A DNA stretch of 64,000 nt, from the NCBI GenBank assembly GCA_021531385.1, contig JAFBIR010000001.1, positions 310,001 through 374,000 on the forward strand. The letters are read 5' to 3'. The notes beneath the pieces are model-generated. The model saw only the letters and a list, made by a program, of their open reading frames with translations, did not search any database and was not told where the DNA came from. Below are positions 6,272-13,108 of this stretch, piece by piece. The translations under genes were made by a program, and so were the position numbers. Within the stretch, counting starts at the first letter, position 1. Every line of letters starts with the position of its first letter. The DNA comes from Parabacteroides distasonis. Its GTDB lineage: Bacteria > Bacteroidota > Bacteroidia > Bacteroidales > Tannerellaceae.

Positions 6272-7444
6272 ATGATTACGATCGTATGTACACTGAAAAC
6301 ACGGGAAGACCTTCGTCAACTTACGCCTTTAGAAATAAAGATAGCGGATTGCCTAATGGAGTGTTATTATGAGAATGATGATTCCAGTCTTGATCCTTGT
6401 GATATATTCAAGGAAGAGAGCCTTCCTATCCTTCTTTATTTCAATGTTATTCGCCATCTGACCTCCCTTTTATTCAGTGATCCTTTTCCTCGACAACTCG
6501 TGAAAGGGCTTCATAATAAGTTGTCTCCTGACTATTCTGACAATGAGACCTACTATGATACATTTTTCGAATCAACCATGAGAAAATCAAGCGCCCTCTT
6601 TCCTCTATTCAGCTATAGAGCTAATCAAGAATGGGAACGAGTGCTGATATGGGGTGGATTAGCCTCAAAGATCATGTACCATCCATGTTTAGGTAAAGAG
6701 CAGAAAGCAACAATTTTAAAAAGCATACAAAACTGCATCAAAGATTCCTTTTTCAGAGAGAGTTGCTTCGATCCATTCCTTCGCATCGAACTGGAAGAGA
6801 CACCGCAACCCCTCCCTACCGAGTCGGAAGCATCTGACAAGCCTTTGGCTAACGAGCCTGTTACCGATGAGCCTCAGAGCAATGAAACGATTTCCGAAGA
6901 ACCTTTTACGAACGAATCTGTTACTGAACAGGCAGCTGAGGAGATCAGGCTTCCTGATTATATCAAACTGGACAACCTTTTGGAGCAAGCCGCTCTGAAT
7001 TATCACAACAATGAAGCATTCCTTCAATCGCTAAAAGCATTATTACTTTCTACAATTAACGAAGCAACAGGTGGAGATCCTAACATCAACAACCTACTAA
7101 AAGCAAAACTTAAGTTGTTTAATCAGAATGTAAAACACCTACAAGAGATGGAGAAAAAGAAACATTCCACCCCAAAATTTCTCCACCTGATTCTCCACTC
7201 AGAGCCTAAAAAGCTGTTGGAGCGCCTCCACCAACTGATCGATGGAAAGAGAGGTGCGGCGGTGGGTGCCGTGTTGCTGCACGCCCAACAGAAAGGCTAT
7301 CTCAGCGATGTGCCCACACAAGCAGAATTTGAATCAGAATTTGCGTTGGTCGGGAAATGGAATGCCATTCATAACTACATGAATGACAATAACGAAACAG
7401 CCTTGGCTAAAGCCAATAAGATCATCATCTTCGAAGGTGAATAA
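6272..7444 (+). CDS. Unknown 390-aa protein, AT-rich island gene
   Basis: I do not recognise a family. The protein has no signal peptide or clear membrane segment. Three parts can be seen. Residues 1-175 are helical and rich in Cys, Phe and Tyr. Residues about 180-225 form an acidic linker of imperfect repeats (NEPVTDEPQSNETISEEPFTNESVTEQ read in pieces). The helical C-terminal half includes LLERLHQLIDGKRGAAVGAVLLH and a final segment around KWNAIHNYMNDN. Codon use is clearly more AT-rich than in the neighbouring DUF3987 and HU genes. This suggests that the gene has a different origin, or was swapped into the cassette between the inverted repeats. Its position before a P-loop DUF3987 gene suggests a shared process, but no function can be assigned. 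Confidence 0.7.
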   Translation: MITIVCTLKTREDLRQLTPLEIKIADCLMECYYENDDSSLDPCDIFKEESLPILLYFNVIRHLTSLLFSDPFPRQLVKGLHNKLSPDYSDNETYYDTFFESTMRKSSALFPLFSYRANQEWERVLIWGGLASKIMYHPCLGKEQKATILKSIQNCIKDSFFRESCFDPFLRIELEETPQPLPTESEASDKPLANEPVTDEPQSNETISEEPFTNESVTEQAAEEIRLPDYIKLDNLLEQAALNYHNNEAFLQSLKALLLSTINEATGGDPNINNLLKAKLKLFNQNVKHLQEMEKKKHSTPKFLHLILHSEPKKLLERLHQLIDGKRGAAVGAVLLHAQQKGYLSDVPTQAEFESEFALVGKWNAIHNYMNDNNETALAKANKIIIFEGE

Positions 7445-7516
7445 CCCGTTTTCCACCTACACCTTTTTGCCTTGAAAGTGGATGTGGGTGGATTCCACCT
7501 GCATCCACCGCTTTTC

Positions 7517-7548
7517 TTTGGCTCTCCTAATGCCTCTCCCGACATTTG
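7517..7548 (+). promoter_or_regulatory. Probable promoter of the 153-aa / DUF3987 operon
   Basis: TTTG (7517-7520), 20-bp spacer, then GACATTTG (7541-7548), which keeps the TTTG half of the -7 box but not the TA. It leaves a leader of about 110 nt to the ATG at 7664. Confidence 0.45.
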
Positions 7549-7663
7549 TACTCAGCAGAGAGGCGCAGAGCCGTGCGCCTCGAACAGCATAGATGCGGGG
7601 GTAAATCGTGGACCTGCCGGCAAGGGGAAGCGAGACCACTTTTTCTTTTTCAATAAATCAACA

Positions 7664-8125
7664 ATGGGAAAGAAAACAAATTTGGGCCTACAGATGCAGC
7701 GGGCCGATGAGATGCGCAGCCGGGCCTATAATCCGGTTGGGCAGTTGAGAGCGATCATCGAACGGATGATCAGCGAGTTGAAACAGGCCGAGGAGAAGGC
7801 TCCTTTGGCGAACTACAGCCGACGCTGGGCGTTGATCGGAGAGTTGGATGCGGTTTGTCAAGAGTTGGAGGGTTTACGCAACTTGACGCTCTGCCGCTTC
7901 CTCGACGAGAAATTAGCGGAGGCGAAACGAGAGGATTTCGATGGCGACGTAGCAATTGTCTATATTCCCCTGAAAGCGATGTTGCCTGACGAGTATTGGC
8001 TGGTGAGGACGATCGTAATCGACGCTTGCGGCTACAACTTGGCGCCCTACGCCTACAAGTTGCTGGGCGAATGCGGCAAGGGATTTTTCACCAGTGGCAT
8101 AGAAACGGAAGGAGGTGCGTTATGA
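7664..8125 (+). CDS. Unknown 153-aa protein coupled to DUF3987 gene
   Basis: The frame is open from 7472, but the coding character (MGKKTNLGLQMQRADEMRSR) begins at the ATG at 7664, so I use that start. The N-terminal two thirds are predicted to be helical (AIIERMISELKQAEEKAPLA, then a second helix ending VCQELEGLRNLT). The last third has GDVAIVYIPLKAMLPDEYW and hydrophobic strands. I do not recognise the family. Its stop overlaps the start of the DUF3987 gene as ATGA, so the two are translationally coupled and probably act together. No signal peptide or membrane segment is visible. GC content resembles the DUF3987 gene and not the AT-rich gene before it. Confidence 0.72.
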   Translation: MGKKTNLGLQMQRADEMRSRAYNPVGQLRAIIERMISELKQAEEKAPLANYSRRWALIGELDAVCQELEGLRNLTLCRFLDEKLAEAKREDFDGDVAIVYIPLKAMLPDEYWLVRTIVIDACGYNLAPYAYKLLGECGKGFFTSGIETEGGAL

Positions 8126-9630
8126 GAAGTGAGTTAGGCAAGCAGATCGCTGGGCAGGTGGAGACGAGCCAACAGCCGACGAAATGCGTAATTGAGAAAA
8201 ATGAGAAAGGTGAGAAAAGTGAGAAAAGTGAGAATTTGAGCCGTTCAACAGCGTCAATGGATACGCAAACGATGGATGAACTGCCCTGCTTCACGCCTCG
8301 TATCAAGGATCTGCTGACTCCCTTCTTGCAAGCGATCGTGGAGGCAGGCGACACAGAAACGATGCAGGATCTGCTGTTGTTGAGCAGTCTTGTAGTGTTG
8401 AGCAGTGTCTGTCAGAATGTGAAGGGGGTGTATGACAACGACTGGGTGAACAGCAGCCTCTTCGCCTTCATCACCGCCCGCGCCGGCTCCGGCAAAGGCA
8501 AGATGAAGTGCGCCTTGGAGCTGATTCGTCCGATCCTGAACGACATCCGGCAGGCTTACGAGCAGGAGATGGCAGAATACCATGTAGCGATGCAGGCTTG
8601 GAATGACTCTAAAAACAAGGATGGGATCCCGCCGAAGGAGCCGCCCCATCGCTCCCACATCATCTATGCCAACAGTAGTGCCACCTCGGCTTACGAGGCG
8701 CTCAACGACAACGGCGGTGTGGGACTCACCTTCGAGACGGAGGGCGACACCTTGGCGGACACGTTGAAGACGGACTACGGCAACTACTCCGCCGGGATGC
8801 GCAGTGCTTTCCATGGGGAGCGGATCGGCTACAGCCGCCGTAAGGACCGGGAGTGGGTGGAGATCGAGCATCCCCATTGGAGCATCTTGTTGAGTGGTAC
8901 GCCACAGCAGGTGCTTAACCTGATTCCCAATGCGGAGAATGGTCTGTTCAGTCGTTTCCTCTTCCTCTATTTCAAGGCGCTTCACCGCTTTCGCAACGTG
9001 TTCGCCAAGAAGGAGGTGGTGTTGAGCGACCGTTTCTTCGCCTTAGGCCAACGCTTCAAACCGGTGCACGATGCCTTGCGCACAGCATCTCGGATGATCC
9101 GTTTTGAGCTGACGGCTGCGCAGGAGGAGGCTTTCACCCCCTTCTTCGAGCAGTTACGAGAGGAGTATTGTTCGCTCTTTAGCGACGAGATCGAGCCGAG
9201 CATTTTCCGCTTGGGATTGGTCTGCTTCCGGTTGGCAATGGTGATCAGCGTCTGCCGGTTAGTGGATGAGCCGGATCGCCTGCAGCAGGTATTGCGAGAG
9301 GGACATTTGGTATGTGAGGCCGCTGATTTCGAGGTGGCCCGCCAGATGGTGGATGTTTTGCTGCAACACACAGCCAAGATCCATACGCTCCTGATGAAGC
9401 CCAAGGCGGCACAGCAGCCCAGCAAACAGCTGAATCGCAGCCAGAAGGAGCTGTTCAATGCCTTGCCGGAAACCTTCACGACCGAGCAATTCGACGCAAT
9501 AGCTCCGCAACTGAATATCGCCAAATCGACGAGCTGGCGCCACCTCCGCCTCTTCCTCTATGAGTATGGCCTTGTGCAACGCCTCTCACAAGGTAACTAC
9601 CGCAAGGTTTGCACAGAGCCTTTGAAGTAA
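8122..9630 (+). CDS. DUF3987-family P-loop protein
   Basis: A 502-aa protein starting at the ATG of an ATGA overlap with the upstream gene. The frame is open further upstream but only in shadow. A short low-complexity Lys/Glu/Ser N-terminus, NEKGEKSEKSEN, is encoded by the right copy of the 28-bp inverted repeat. The P-loop is ITARAGSGKGKMK (residues 117-129). The typical DUF3987 stretches follow: GLTFETEGDTLADTLKTDYG, then AFHGERIGYSRRKD, HPHWSILLSGTP and NGLFSRFLFLYF. The C-terminal 70 residues look like a winged helix (AKSTSWRHLRLFLYEYGLV). The domain occurs in Bacteroidales mobile and prophage-like cassettes, related to VirE/primase-associated ATPases. A role in DNA handling is plausible but unproven. 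Confidence 0.85.
   Translation: MRSELGKQIAGQVETSQQPTKCVIEKNEKGEKSEKSENLSRSTASMDTQTMDELPCFTPRIKDLLTPFLQAIVEAGDTETMQDLLLLSSLVVLSSVCQNVKGVYDNDWVNSSLFAFITARAGSGKGKMKCALELIRPILNDIRQAYEQEMAEYHVAMQAWNDSKNKDGIPPKEPPHRSHIIYANSSATSAYEALNDNGGVGLTFETEGDTLADTLKTDYGNYSAGMRSAFHGERIGYSRRKDREWVEIEHPHWSILLSGTPQQVLNLIPNAENGLFSRFLFLYFKALHRFRNVFAKKEVVLSDRFFALGQRFKPVHDALRTASRMIRFELTAAQEEAFTPFFEQLREEYCSLFSDEIEPSIFRLGLVCFRLAMVISVCRLVDEPDRLQQVLREGHLVCEAADFEVARQMVDVLLQHTAKIHTLLMKPKAAQQPSKQLNRSQKELFNALPETFTTEQFDAIAPQLNIAKSTSWRHLRLFLYEYGLVQRLSQGNYRKVCTEPLK
8210..8237. repeat. Right copy of the perfect 28-bp inverted repeat
   Basis: This is the exact reverse complement of 6171-6198 and lies inside codons about 30-39 of the DUF3987 gene. 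Degenerate units extend it leftward to about 8191. The left tract has one more 9-bp unit than this one. Confidence 0.9.
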
Positions 9631-9657
9631 AGGAGCCTGAATTTCCCTCTTAAACTC

Positions 9658-9688
9658 TTGCTAATAACGGAATTATTAGCTATCTTTG
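9658..9688 (+). promoter_or_regulatory. Amidase promoter with a perfect palindrome in the spacer
   Basis: TTG (9658-9660), 20-bp spacer and -7 box TATCTTTG (9681-9688). The spacer is filled by a perfect dyad, GCTAATAA (9660-9667) with TTATTAGC (9673-9680). This is the classic position for a repressor operator. A small leader hairpin (AGCCT with AGGCT, 9701-9714) follows. The leader 9724-9750 matches the HU leader 5348-5374 at 23 of 27 positions. Confidence 0.75.
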
Positions 9689-9746
9689 TAGGGTAAGGAA
9701 AAGCCTGATAAGGCTCTTTCAAGTAACGCTTAATGATTATATTTCT

Positions 9747-10235
9747 ATGAAAAAGATGGACGGAGGCCTCGACTTGGGGGCCTCTTTTTTACAAGCCAAC
9801 AGGCCGCTGCGCCCCGTGACGTTACTCATTATCCATTGCACGGCTACGCCCGCCGGCAGGGAGGTCAGCCGGGCTGAGGTGGATCGCTGGCACCGCCAAC
9901 GAGGCTGGAACGGGATTGGCTATCACTACTTGATTCACCTCGATGGTTCCATAGAACAGGGTCGGCCGGAGGAACGGATGGGCGCACATTGCAAGGGCTA
10001 CAACGCCTACAGCATTGGCATTTGTTACGTAGGAGGATTAGACGAGGCAGGGCGTCCGGCCGATACCCGTACGAACGCCCAATGCCATGCGCTCCGTCAA
10101 CTGCTGCTGACGCTTCGCCAGCGTTATCCTCATGCGGCGATCCGTGGCCACCGGGACCTGAATCCTCAAAAGGCGTGTCCCTGCTTTGATGCCACCACAA
10201 CATATGCAGGTTTAGTTTTGACACCCACGCCGTGA
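9747..10235 (+). CDS. N-acetylmuramoyl-L-alanine amidase (Amidase_2, T7 lysozyme-like)
   Basis: A 162-aa zinc amidase that cleaves the MurNAc-L-Ala bond of peptidoglycan. Expected zinc ligands are visible: His30 in LIIHCTAT, His135 in IRGHRDLNP, and the Cys of the KACPCFD motif (about residue 144). HCKGYNAYSIGICYVGG is the central family signature. It has no signal peptide. That is typical of the small amidases in Bacteroidales HU/smalltalk cassettes and of phage lysozymes, which need another route across the membrane. The first 20 codons are atypical and coincide with a terminator-like hairpin. A GTG at 9816 just before the catalytic domain is an alternative start. The gene has its own regulated-looking promoter. 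Confidence 0.9.
   Translation: MKKMDGGLDLGASFLQANRPLRPVTLLIIHCTATPAGREVSRAEVDRWHRQRGWNGIGYHYLIHLDGSIEQGRPEERMGAHCKGYNAYSIGICYVGGLDEAGRPADTRTNAQCHALRQLLLTLRQRYPHAAIRGHRDLNPQKACPCFDATTTYAGLVLTPTP
9763..9790 (+). terminator. Terminator-like hairpin inside the start of the amidase gene
   Basis: GAGGCC (9763-9768) pairs with GGCCTC (9779-9784) and is followed at once by six T residues (9785-9790). It sits 16 nt after the annotated ATG, about 75 nt into the transcript. It could act as an attenuator, or mark an old gene end now fused to the amidase. Confidence 0.55.
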
Positions 10236-10240
10236 CCCAC

Positions 10241-10366
10241 CTACAACGTTTGTTGATAGCACTTCTCCACGTAGGCCAAGAGAGCCTTGGCATCGTCGGC
10301 GAAGAGATGCACCTTGCTGAAATCGAAGACTTGCGAGAGCGGGAGGGTATAGACCGCTATATAGTA
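10241..10366 (-). pseudogene. 3' remnant of an unidentified gene
   Basis: On the minus strand an open stretch of 41 codons ends in TAG at 10241 and reads YYIAVYTLPLSQVFDFSKVH, then LFADDAKALLAYVEKC and QQTL. It looks like the true C-terminus of a protein, but has no start codon and is cut off by a stop just upstream. A second fragment on the plus strand ends YKDT-TAA at about 10512 (SKKSRNEAEFEDAAEY). Together they suggest that 10236-10520 is debris at the right edge of the island. I cannot name the parent genes. Confidence 0.4.
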
Positions 10367-10524
10367 GAAAAGGGTTGGTTATATCTGAAATAATCAGCCG
10401 GAGGCTATCCAAGACAAGGTGAATCATAAGGTGAACGTATGCCCTGTATCTTAGCAAGAAATCAAGGAATGAGGCGGAGTTTGAGGATGCTGCCGAGTAT
10501 AAAGACACATAATAGCTATTCCGC

Positions 10525-10555
10525 TTGCCAAATTCACTTTTTCTTTTGATCTTTG
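10525..10555 (+). promoter_or_regulatory. Promoter of the alpha/beta hydrolase gene
   Basis: TTG (10525-10527), 20-bp spacer and GATCTTTG (10548-10555), a near match to TAnnTTTG. It lies 29 nt before the ATG at 10585. Confidence 0.55.
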
Positions 10556-10584
10556 CAAAAATGGTTATATATGCTTCATAACTT

Positions 10585-11403
10585 ATGAGAAAGATTGCGA
10601 TTGGATTGATGGCGTTGTTGCTCTCGACGGGCGCTTACGCCAAGAGTGAGAAGGTGACCCTCGAAGGGTCGAAAGGGAAACTGGCCGCGGTGATCCAGAC
10701 ACCGGAACTAAAGGCGGGCGAGAAGGTGCCGATGGTGATGCTGATGCACGGCTTCATGGGTAAGAAAGACAGTCCCTTGGAGGAGCAGATGGCAGCCAGC
10801 TTGGAGGTGCAAGGAATCGCCTCTATCCGCTTCGACTTCAATGGGCACGGTGAGAGTGAGGGTGACTTCCAGGAGATGACGGTCCCCAATGAGATCGAGG
10901 ATGCCAAGAAGGTGTTTGCCTATGTGAAGGCGCTGCCCTACGTGGAGAAGATCGCTATGTCGGGCCACTCCCAAGGGGGTGTGGTGACGGCGATGACAGC
11001 TGGTGAGTTAGGCACGGAGCAGGTGGCTGCCGTGGTGCTGCTGGCACCGGCTGCGGTGTTGCGTGATGACGCCATTCGAGGCAATACGATGGGTAAGGTG
11101 TATGATCCACTGAATCCACCCGAGTATGTGGAGATGTTCGGTGGCTTGAAGTTGGGCAGGGATTACATCCAAACCGCTTTCTGGTTGCCGATCTATGAGA
11201 CTGCCGCCAAATACAAAGGGCCTGCCTGCATCATTCACGGGACGGGCGACCGGGTGGTGCCCTTTACCTATGGTGAGCGTTTCCATCAGCAATGGCCGGG
11301 CAGCGTCTATCACCGCATGGAGGGCCATGACCACGGGTTCTCGCAAGACTTGCGGAAGGTGACTGACTTAGCCGTTCGTTTCTTGGTAGAACAGTTGAAG
11401 TAA
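10585..11403 (+). CDS. Exported alpha/beta hydrolase (cinnamoyl esterase-like)
   Basis: A 272-aa protein with a cleavable signal peptide (MRKIAIGLMALLLSTGAYA). The alpha/beta hydrolase landmarks are HGF in MLMHGFMGKKDS (oxyanion region), DFNGHGES, and the nucleophile elbow GHSQGG. The acid is in GTGDRVVP and the catalytic His in EGHDHGFSQD. The pattern resembles cinnamoyl/feruloyl esterase-type enzymes of gut bacteria that release hydroxycinnamates from plant fibre. Substrate assignment is inference only, since bile-salt or other ester hydrolases share the fold. It is monocistronic: its own promoter, and a bidirectional terminator at 11413-11447. Confidence 0.87.
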   Translation: MRKIAIGLMALLLSTGAYAKSEKVTLEGSKGKLAAVIQTPELKAGEKVPMVMLMHGFMGKKDSPLEEQMAASLEVQGIASIRFDFNGHGESEGDFQEMTVPNEIEDAKKVFAYVKALPYVEKIAMSGHSQGGVVTAMTAGELGTEQVAAVVLLAPAAVLRDDAIRGNTMGKVYDPLNPPEYVEMFGGLKLGRDYIQTAFWLPIYETAAKYKGPACIIHGTGDRVVPFTYGERFHQQWPGSVYHRMEGHDHGFSQDLRKVTDLAVRFLVEQLK

Positions 11404-11412
11404 AGCACAAAC

Positions 11413-11447
11413 AAGGGTGACCCGACAAGGCCACCCTTCTCATTTTT
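11413..11447. terminator. Bidirectional terminator between convergent genes
   Basis: AAGGGTG-A-CC (11413-11422) pairs with GG-C-CACCCTT (11429-11438) around a 6-nt loop and is followed by CTCATTTTT. It serves the hydrolase gene and perhaps the convergent nitroreductase. Confidence 0.75.
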
Positions 11448-11453
11448 AATTCC

Positions 11454-12173
11454 TTATTTCACGAAAGAGACCACCTGCTCTTTGGGATTTCGAGGTGTCG
11501 CGGCGGTCTTCGCATCATACAGCTCAGTGTTGATCTTACCCAGCAACAAGACGGTGACCACACGTTGGCCTTCCGGGATCTGTAACTTCTCGTAATAGGC
11601 GGCCTTGTTCTCCCCGTTGAGGTAGATCGAAGGTGAGCTGGCGATCTTCGTGCCATAGCCTAACAGATTCGCCATGTTGTTCATGCTCTCGCAAGCCAAG
11701 CCCGCATCCAGCTCAGAACCCTCGGCACAGGAGATGACAATCACCACAGGCGAATCGCCCATAGCCGACTTCGGTCCTTTACTCGTCGGTGGTTTCGGCT
11801 TGTCGCCTTCGCCCGCTTTAGGCGCATCCTTCGGGGGCATCTGCATCTTCTTCATCGCCGCCTGCTGATCCTGCGCCATCTGCTGAATCAGTTCCGCATT
11901 GCTGACCACGGTAAAATGCCAAGGTTGCTTGTTCATGGCACTGGGCGCATTGATACCGGCATTCACGATGCGCTGAATATCCTCGTCAGGAATAGGATCT
12001 TTCAAGAAAGCCTGTGTCGTCGGGAGGTCTTCCACGATCTGAAGTAAGCTCTCATTCGTGACTGTCGGTGTGGCAGCCTCAGCCGTTGCGGCAGGTGCCG
12101 CTGGCTGCTGACAAGAATAAAGGGAGAGGGAGGCTATAGCCGCCAACGCTCCAAAAGTAAGTTTCTTGTTCAT
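11454..12173 (-). CDS. Nitroreductase-family lipoprotein
   Basis: A 239-aa protein. The N-terminus is a lipoprotein signal (LAAIASLSLYSCQQPA, Cys at about 21), followed by a Pro/Ala-rich linker. The nitroreductase fold starts near residue 60, with IVNAGINAPSAMNKQPWHFTVV, the FMN-binding signature. Later parts include SCAEGSELDAGLACESMNNM. An insertion rich in Pro and Lys (MPPKDAPKAGEGDKPKPPTS) interrupts the domain. An exported, lipid-anchored nitroreductase is unusual because FMN must be loaded outside or before export, but lipoprotein members are known from Bacteroidetes annotation. It probably reduces quinones or nitroaromatics with an unknown donor. Confidence 0.83.
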   Translation of the reverse strand: MNKKLTFGALAAIASLSLYSCQQPAAPAATAEAATPTVTNESLLQIVEDLPTTQAFLKDPIPDEDIQRIVNAGINAPSAMNKQPWHFTVVSNAELIQQMAQDQQAAMKKMQMPPKDAPKAGEGDKPKPPTSKGPKSAMGDSPVVIVISCAEGSELDAGLACESMNNMANLLGYGTKIASSPSIYLNGENKAAYYEKLQIPEGQRVVTVLLLGKINTELYDAKTAATPRNPKEQVVSFVK

Positions 12174-12275
12174 TTTATTTTACATTAAATTGGTTATTAC
12201 TCATCTATTTACTAACAATGGATGCGTCAGCAAAATCCTATTCTGACACATCCATCGCCTAAGCCTTCAAAAGAA

Positions 12276-12551
12276 TTAGAACTCAAACTGCTCAATCTTC
12301 ATCGCACCAAGTGCCTGGATCTTCGGCACCAGCTCCGTGAAGTGAGGCGCATGCATGTGTACATCAAGGCAAGCGGCATCCTTCCAGGTCTCGCAGATCA
12401 TCATCACCTCCGGACGTGTCGCACTCTCAAAAATATCATAGGCAATACATCCATTATCGTTCAATGACTTAGCCACCAACTCCTTGGAGATGGCCAACAG
12501 TTCAGCGCGGTTCTCAGCGCTTACTTGGATAAAGCAATTTAATCGAATCAT
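12276..12551 (-). CDS. Antibiotic biosynthesis monooxygenase (ABM)-domain protein
   Basis: A 91-aa ferredoxin-like fold protein of the ABM/YgiN type. LNCFIQVSAENRAELLAISK begins the first strand-helix unit. CIAYDIFES and MICETWKDAACLDVHMHAPHF hold the conserved Trp and His positions. Members act as quinol monooxygenases or small dimeric oxygenases. In an anaerobe a quinone-related or stress role is more likely. The exact substrate is not readable. A -7 box (minus strand TATATTTG, 12609-12602) lies about 50 nt upstream, divergent from the GtrA promoter. Confidence 0.82.
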   Translation of the reverse strand: MIRLNCFIQVSAENRAELLAISKELVAKSLNDNGCIAYDIFESATRPEVMMICETWKDAACLDVHMHAPHFTELVPKIQALGAMKIEQFEF

Positions 12552-12601
12552 AATTACAAAAACAAATTAATAGTCGTATGCTTAAATGGTAAGCACAGCT
12601 G

Positions 12602-12652
12602 CAAATATAGAAGAAAAGTTTCGTTTTTATTCCGTCGGAAGCCCTATATTTG
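12602..12652. promoter_or_regulatory. Divergent promoter pair: ABM gene (-) and GtrA gene (+)
   Basis: Minus strand: TATATTTG at 12609-12602. Plus strand: TATATTTG at 12645-12652, with TTCG at 12620-12623 as a weak -33 (21-bp spacer). The plus-strand -7 box overlaps the TTG at 12650, which argues against that TTG as a start codon. Confidence 0.6.
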
Positions 12653-12676
12653 CTCTCAAATTTAGGAATTAGGGAA

Positions 12677-13063
12677 ATGAAAGAATCTGTTCGTATCTTG
12701 CGTTTCGCCATCGTGGGCACCTTTAATGCCCTGATCGCGGCGATTGTTATTTGGCTTTTGATGGATGTATTGGATTGCAACTATCTCTGGTCGAACGTAG
12801 CGGGGTATGTAGCCTCTTTGATTAACAACTTCGTATGGAGCAAGTATTGGGTCTTTTCAGCGCGTCAGGGGAGGTTCATGCAGGAAATTCCCCTGTTTCT
12901 CCTCGCTTTCGGATGCGCTTACGCCACCCAGTTTCTTTTCCTGCTCCTGATGGTGGAGGGCATCGGTCTCAATGAATACCTCGGACAGTTTTTAGGCCTG
13001 TTTGTTTATGGAGCTGTCAACTTCTTGATGAATAAGAAAATAACATTCCGTGGCGGTTATTAA
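12677..13063 (+). CDS. GtrA-family membrane protein
   Basis: A 128-aa protein from the ATG at 12677. An in-frame TTG at 12650 lies within the promoter and is rejected. Four transmembrane helices are visible: FAIVGTFNALIAAIVIWLLM, then WSNVAGYVASLINNFVW, IPLFLLAFGCAYATQFLFLL and YLGQFLGLFVYGAVNFLMNK. The ending NKKITF is characteristic of GtrA. Family members are thought to help flip polyprenyl-linked sugars across the inner membrane for glycosylation of O-antigen or teichoic acids. No glycosyltransferase partner is adjacent. The next gene is a separate symporter with its own -7 box. Confidence 0.88.
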   Translation: MKESVRILRFAIVGTFNALIAAIVIWLLMDVLDCNYLWSNVAGYVASLINNFVWSKYWVFSARQGRFMQEIPLFLLAFGCAYATQFLFLLLMVEGIGLNEYLGQFLGLFVYGAVNFLMNKKITFRGGY

Positions 13064-13075
13064 CTCAGTTTGCAT

Positions 13076-13083
13076 TATATTTG
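13076..13083 (+). promoter_or_regulatory. -7 box before the SLC5 symporter gene
   Basis: A perfect TATATTTG lies 25 nt before the ATG at 13109. No clear -33 TTG is found at 19-21 bp. Confidence 0.5.
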
Positions 13084-13108
13084 TGCCCTCAAAAAGCAGA
13101 ACATTTTC

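Noticed and set aside
7472-7663. 5' extension of the 153-aa gene
   Set aside because: The region contains a probable promoter, and its translation (Cys/His/Pro-rich) is not protein-like; the ATG at 7664 begins the coding pattern.
12650-12676. TTG start for the GtrA protein
   Set aside because: The TTG is part of the TATATTTG promoter box; the ATG at 12677 fits the family length.
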